A stretch of 43,635 nucleotides of DNA from Nocardia arizonensis (GTDB taxonomy: Bacteria > Actinomycetota > Actinomycetes > Mycobacteriales > Mycobacteriaceae), in NCBI RefSeq assembly GCF_001310275.1, contig NZ_LGYZ01000002.1:1-43635 (forward strand), in the 5' to 3' direction. Both the position numbers and the translations under genes were made by a program. Every line of letters starts with the position of its first letter. Within the stretch, counting starts at the first letter, position 1. Of this stretch, positions 40,868 to 43,635 are shown piece after piece. Under the pieces are notes generated by a model, which saw only the letters and a list, made by a program, of their open reading frames with translations, had not been told where the DNA came from and ran no database searches.

Positions 40868-41937
40868 CGCGATCTCCTCGCAGACCTTCGGCAGGTTCGC
40901 GAATGCTTTTGCCTGCCCGTACGCACGTGTTGCAGGAATCGTTCCAGGATGGCTTCGGGTGAAACGAGATCGGCGGCGCCCGCCCCGGCCGCGCGAGCGC
41001 GCGCGTCGATCGCCAGATGCAGATAGAACGGCACACCCGCACTCGACACGGCGATAGCGCGGCGCTCGGCGGCATCATCGACACCCGCCGAATCGAGCAG
41101 TTCGTATCGCGCCTCCATGGGTAGGTCGTCGACCCGGCACACCCGCACCCGGGTCACCCATTCCCTATCGTGACGCTCCCAGCCGAGTGGTTCCCGGCTC
41201 GCGACCACCACGAGCCCGGTATCCAGCTGCGCGACCACATCACGCAGCCAGGCATCCGACGCCGCGGCCCGACCCTCGCGGTCGGTACCGCCCATCAACG
41301 CCTCGTACGCGTCGAGGAATACGACATACGGCTTCTTGTTCGCCGTACCGATTTTCAGATCCTCGACGAAAAGGTAGGAGACCGCGGCCTCCAACGCCGC
41401 GAGGCCGAGCTGATCGAGTTCTTGCAGCACCGCATCGTGACGAATCCTGTGCGTGCGAATCGTCCGGCGCGCACCGGTGTCGAGCAATCGGGTGGCCGTG
41501 CCGAATACCGGAATCCCGGTCGCGTCGTTGAGGATTTCGGTCAGGATCTCGCTGTGCTGCGCCAAGGCCGGTGAATCGAATCCGAGGCGTAGATGCGGAT
41601 GCATCCGCTGCCACAGCACGGCGCAGGCGATGTCGAACCGGTGGAATTTGATCTTCTGCCGGCCGAACTGCATACGCAGCGCGGCCAGGCCGTCGGCCGC
41701 CTGACGCTGACTCGGCACCTGTAGGTCGAGCACCGCGGCGGGATGCTTCTTGTCGACGCGCGCACGCAATTCGGCGATCAGCCGCGATTTGCCGATGCCG
41801 CCCACACCGCTGAGCAGCATGACCCGCGGATGTTCGGCGGCCTCGGCGAGCAGTTCGTCGAACATCGCTAGCACCGGCGTCCGGTCGACGAACGGGCGGC
41901 GGGTGGCTCCGGGTTGGAACCGTGCGGTCAGCACCAT
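40864..41937 (-). CDS. STAND/AAA-type ATPase, C-terminally truncated
   Basis: This 357-residue frame has a P-loop at [11 protein letters not shown] (Walker A, residues 43-51 from the ATG at 41937), a Walker B strand [12 protein letters not shown] and a sensor-like [18 protein letters not shown] ATPases continue with a winged-helix and repeat domains, but here after [10 protein letters not shown] the sequence turns into an Arg-rich tail ([18 protein letters not shown]) that is the shadow of the next gene. A deletion near 40935 is the likely cause. The ATG at 41937 has a strong GAGGGGG ribosome site; GTG 41967 is an alternative. It may be non-functional. Confidence 0.72.
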   Translation of the reverse strand: MVLTARFQPGATRRPFVDRTPVLAMFDELLAEAAEHPRVMLLSGVGGIGKSRLIAELRARVDKKHPAAVLDLQVPSQRQAADGLAALRMQFGRQKIKFHRFDIACAVLWQRMHPHLRLGFDSPALAQHSEILTEILNDATGIPVFGTATRLLDTGARRTIRTHRIRHDAVLQELDQLGLAALEAAVSYLFVEDLKIGTANKKPYVVFLDAYEALMGGTDREGRAAASDAWLRDVVAQLDTGLVVVASREPLGWERHDREWVTRVRVCRVDDLPMEARYELLDSAGVDDAAERRAIAVSSAGVPFYLHLAIDARARAAGAGAADLVSPEAILERFLQHVRTGRQKHSRTCRRSARRSR

Positions 41938-42003
41938 GGTCGTATCCCCCTCGGACGAATCCGCCACGATTCTGTCAGAGGTGCCGCCGGAAAGCAGGGC
42001 CGG

Positions 42004-42495
42004 TCAATGTTTTTCGACTACGTGTTCGCCTTTGCCGGGAGTCCAGATGGTGATGCGGAGGTGGTCGTCGGTCACTTCCACGGTGGAGGCGCCGGTGAGG
42101 GTGGCCGTGAAGTAGTGGTCGAATTCCTGGTCTCGGATATCGAAGCCGGTCTCTTCGAACAAAGCCTGGGCGAAGCGGCGGTGTACGGATATGTCGGGGA
42201 TGTCGGTGACGGTGCCGAAGAGTTTGGCGTCGCCGTCGCCGACCATGGGGTCGACGGTGGCGGTGTGCAGGCAGAATCGCGGGTCGCGGGCGAGATCGTG
42301 GAATTTGGTGGTGTCGGGCATACCGGCTATCACCAGGTCGCCTTCGAAGACACGGGGTTCGACGGGGCTGATGCGTGGGCTGCCGTCGGCGCGCAGGGTG
42401 GCGAGCATGCAGAGGTTGCCGGTGGCGCGGTGGCGGCGAATGAAGACCTCCGAGATGGTCGGGGCCTGCTCGGTGAACTCGCTCCATGTGGTCAT
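42004..42495 (-). CDS. PPOX-class (pyridoxamine 5'-phosphate oxidase-like) flavin/F420-binding protein
   Basis: A 163-residue split-barrel protein: MTTWSEFTEQAP, then NLCMLATLRADGSPRISPVE, where the strand-turn motif binds FMN or F420, and DLVIAGMPDTTKFHDLARDP. Relatives reduce or bind small substrates; the actual one is unknown. I chose the ATG at 42495, which fits family starts, over 42534. It diverges from a WYL regulator whose start is 58 bases away, and a direct repeat lies between them. Confidence 0.85.
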   Translation of the reverse strand: MTTWSEFTEQAPTISEVFIRRHRATGNLCMLATLRADGSPRISPVEPRVFEGDLVIAGMPDTTKFHDLARDPRFCLHTATVDPMVGDGDAKLFGTVTDIPDISVHRRFAQALFEETGFDIRDQEFDHYFTATLTGASTVEVTDDHLRITIWTPGKGEHVVEKH

Positions 42496-42517
42496 GTCTC
42501 GACGGTAGGCGGTGAAC

Positions 42518-42534
42518 CTGTCATCTTCTGTCAT
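42518..42534. promoter_or_regulatory. Direct repeat CTGTCAT x2 in the PPOX-WYL divergent gap
   Basis: CTGTCAT occurs at 42518-42524 and 42528-42534, ten bases apart, so both copies face the same side of the helix. It sits between the two divergent genes and is the obvious candidate operator for the WYL protein. A TAGTGT box (42545-42550) ends 3 bases before the WYL start. Confidence 0.45.
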
Positions 42535-42553
42535 GTTTGCCGGATAGTGTCGA

Positions 42554-43543
42554 ATGGTGCGTGCGAGCCGGTTGGTGCAGTTGCTGTTGATCCTGCAGAC
42601 GCGGGGCAAGGTGACCGCGCCCGAGTTGGCCGACGAGCTCGAGGTGTCGGTGCGGACGGTGTATCGAGATGTGGAGGCGCTGTCGGCGGCGGGGGTTCCG
42701 GTGTTCGGCGAAGCGGGGCGGGCGGGCGGCATCCGGCTGGTCGACGGCTACCGCACGCGGTTGACCGGATTGACCGCCGACGAGGCCGACGCGGTGCTGC
42801 TCACCGGTCTGCCGCACGCCGCCGCCGATCTCGGCCTCGGCACCGTGCTGGCCACCGCGCAATTGAAGATGCTGGCCGCGCTGCCGCCGGAACTGCGCGG
42901 GCGCGCCACCCGCATCGCCGAACGGGTCCACGTCGACGCCCCCGGCTGGTTCCACCGCCCCGACGAAACCCCCACCCTGGCGACCATCACGGACGCCCTG
43001 TGGCGCGATCGCCGACTATCGGTGCGCTACGCCCGCCGCGACCGAACCGTTGACCGCACCCTCGACCCGCTCGGCCTGGTTCTCAAGGCGGGCACCTGGT
43101 ATCTGGTGGCCCGTCACCGCACCGATATCCGCTCCTACCGTGTCGGCCGCATCGACGCGGCCCAACCACTCGACGAAACCTTCACCCGTCCCGATGGTTT
43201 CGATCTGTCCGTGCACTGGGCGACGGCGCGGGAAGAGTTCGCGCGATCGATGCTGCGGGTGCGGGCCGACTGCCGCGTCGACCGGGCGCACCTCGGTCTG
43301 CTGCGCCTGGGCTTCGATCCCTTCGCCGTCGGCGAGGCCGAGGCGACGATGTCGCAACCCGACGCCGATGGCCGGGTGCGTATCGACATCGCCGCCGAGT
43401 CGTATCCGGTTCTCCTGCACGGCATTCTGCTGCTCGGCGAATACGCGGAAGTGCTCGGCCCGCCCGAGGTGCGGGCGCGCATGGCCGAGATCACCGCGGC
43501 GATGGCGAAGCGCTACGCCGATCCGCCGAACGGGGCGGGCTGA
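42554..43543 (+). CDS. WYL-domain transcriptional regulator (DeoR-type HTH)
   Basis: This 329-residue regulator has an N-terminal winged helix (VQLLLILQTRGKVTAPELAD, SVRTVYRDVEALSAAGVPV) and a WYL ligand-sensing domain marked by LGLVLKAGTWYLVARHRTDI, followed by a WCX-type C-terminal extension. Such proteins commonly control a divergent enzyme gene, here the PPOX protein. The ATG at 42554 has no leader space for a ribosome site, so translation is probably leaderless. A hairpin terminator follows 13 bases after the stop. Confidence 0.9.
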   Translation: MVRASRLVQLLLILQTRGKVTAPELADELEVSVRTVYRDVEALSAAGVPVFGEAGRAGGIRLVDGYRTRLTGLTADEADAVLLTGLPHAAADLGLGTVLATAQLKMLAALPPELRGRATRIAERVHVDAPGWFHRPDETPTLATITDALWRDRRLSVRYARRDRTVDRTLDPLGLVLKAGTWYLVARHRTDIRSYRVGRIDAAQPLDETFTRPDGFDLSVHWATAREEFARSMLRVRADCRVDRAHLGLLRLGFDPFAVGEAEATMSQPDADGRVRIDIAAESYPVLLHGILLLGEYAEVLGPPEVRARMAEITAAMAKRYADPPNGAG

Positions 43544-43555
43544 CGATTCGGGGAG

Positions 43556-43585
43556 GCATCGCTCGCCGGGGTGGCCGAGCGATGC
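43556..43585 (+). terminator. Hairpin terminator after the WYL regulator
   Basis: A perfect 10-bp stem (GCATCGCTCG at 43556-43565, complement at 43576-43585) with a 10-base loop lies 13 bases past the WYL stop. No U tract. Confidence 0.7.
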
Positions 43586-43612
43586 ACCGGCTAGTACTCC
43601 AGCCGTAGTTCG

Positions 43613-43635
43613 TGACCAGGCCGACGGCCTGGTCA
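43613..43635. repeat. Perfect inverted repeat at the window edge
   Basis: TGACCAGGCC-GAC-GGCCTGGTCA forms a 10-bp stem with a 3-base loop and ends at the last base. It may be a terminator of a convergent gene outside the window, or lie within a gene; this cannot be decided from the remaining sequence. Confidence 0.5.

Noticed and set aside
43591..43635. Possible C-terminus of a minus-strand gene (ending GHELRLEY then stop) at the right edge
   Set aside because: The same frame has a TGA stop at 43633-43635, leaving only 13 codons, so no gene can be supported.

Overview
The window looks like a chromosomal segment of a mycolic-acid actinomycete, most likely Nocardia or a close relative. It has high GC, many GTG/TTG starts, dense ATGA/GTGA gene overlaps, leaderless-looking promoters, WXG100-type secretion genes and lipobox lipoproteins. 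From memory, the backbone matches two blocks of Mycobacterium tuberculosis gene order: Rv1683-Rv1689 (acyl-CoA synthetase/lipase fusion, Trm112-like, TetR, ABC permease, ABC ATPase, mpg, tyrS) and Rv1652-Rv1659 (argCJBDFRGH). Accessory genes are inserted between and inside these blocks. The genus call is inference; no database was searched.

Layout. 1-390: promoters and leader of an rRNA operon leaving the window to the left, behind the tyrS terminator. 395-4305: tyrS, a DoxX-like protein, a 3-methyladenine glycosylase, and an oxidoreductase/ECF41 sigma pair that a deletion appears to have fused. 4411-8230: a copper-oxidase lipoprotein, then an ABC exporter with its own TetR repressor and an AT-rich repeated operator. 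8231-16678: an envelope glycosylation locus with a GtrA-type protein, two tandem paralogous polytopic membrane proteins, a GtrB-like glycosyltransferase, a sugar aminotransferase and a methyltransferase. 16816-19773: a hydrolase/acyl-AMP-ligase fusion.

20534-24865 is the most striking block. It is a four-gene operon encoding a Family 2B encapsulin shell protein with a cyclic-nucleotide-binding-like insertion, 2-methylisoborneol synthase with a disordered cargo-type N-terminus, geranyl diphosphate C-methyltransferase and isopentenyl diphosphate isomerase. Together they would supply DMAPP, methylate GPP and cyclise it to the earthy odorant 2-methylisoborneol inside a protein shell. The shell/synthase/methyltransferase core is known from other actinomycetes. 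The coupled idi gene and the details of this copy deserve attention.

24894-27274: a GntR regulator, a serine hydrolase and an SMR exporter. 27285-39573: the arginine pathway, with two nearly identical ArgR operators (before argC and before argG). A roughly 3 kb cassette is inserted between argR and argG: small protein, YbaB-like protein, WXG100 protein, toxin-like protein and lipoprotein. 39861-41937: a second, decayed secretion-type cassette in which a STAND-like ATPase is joined to the tail of another gene. 42004-43635: a PPOX-family flavoprotein, a divergent WYL regulator and its terminator. I saw no tRNA, CRISPR array or insertion sequence.
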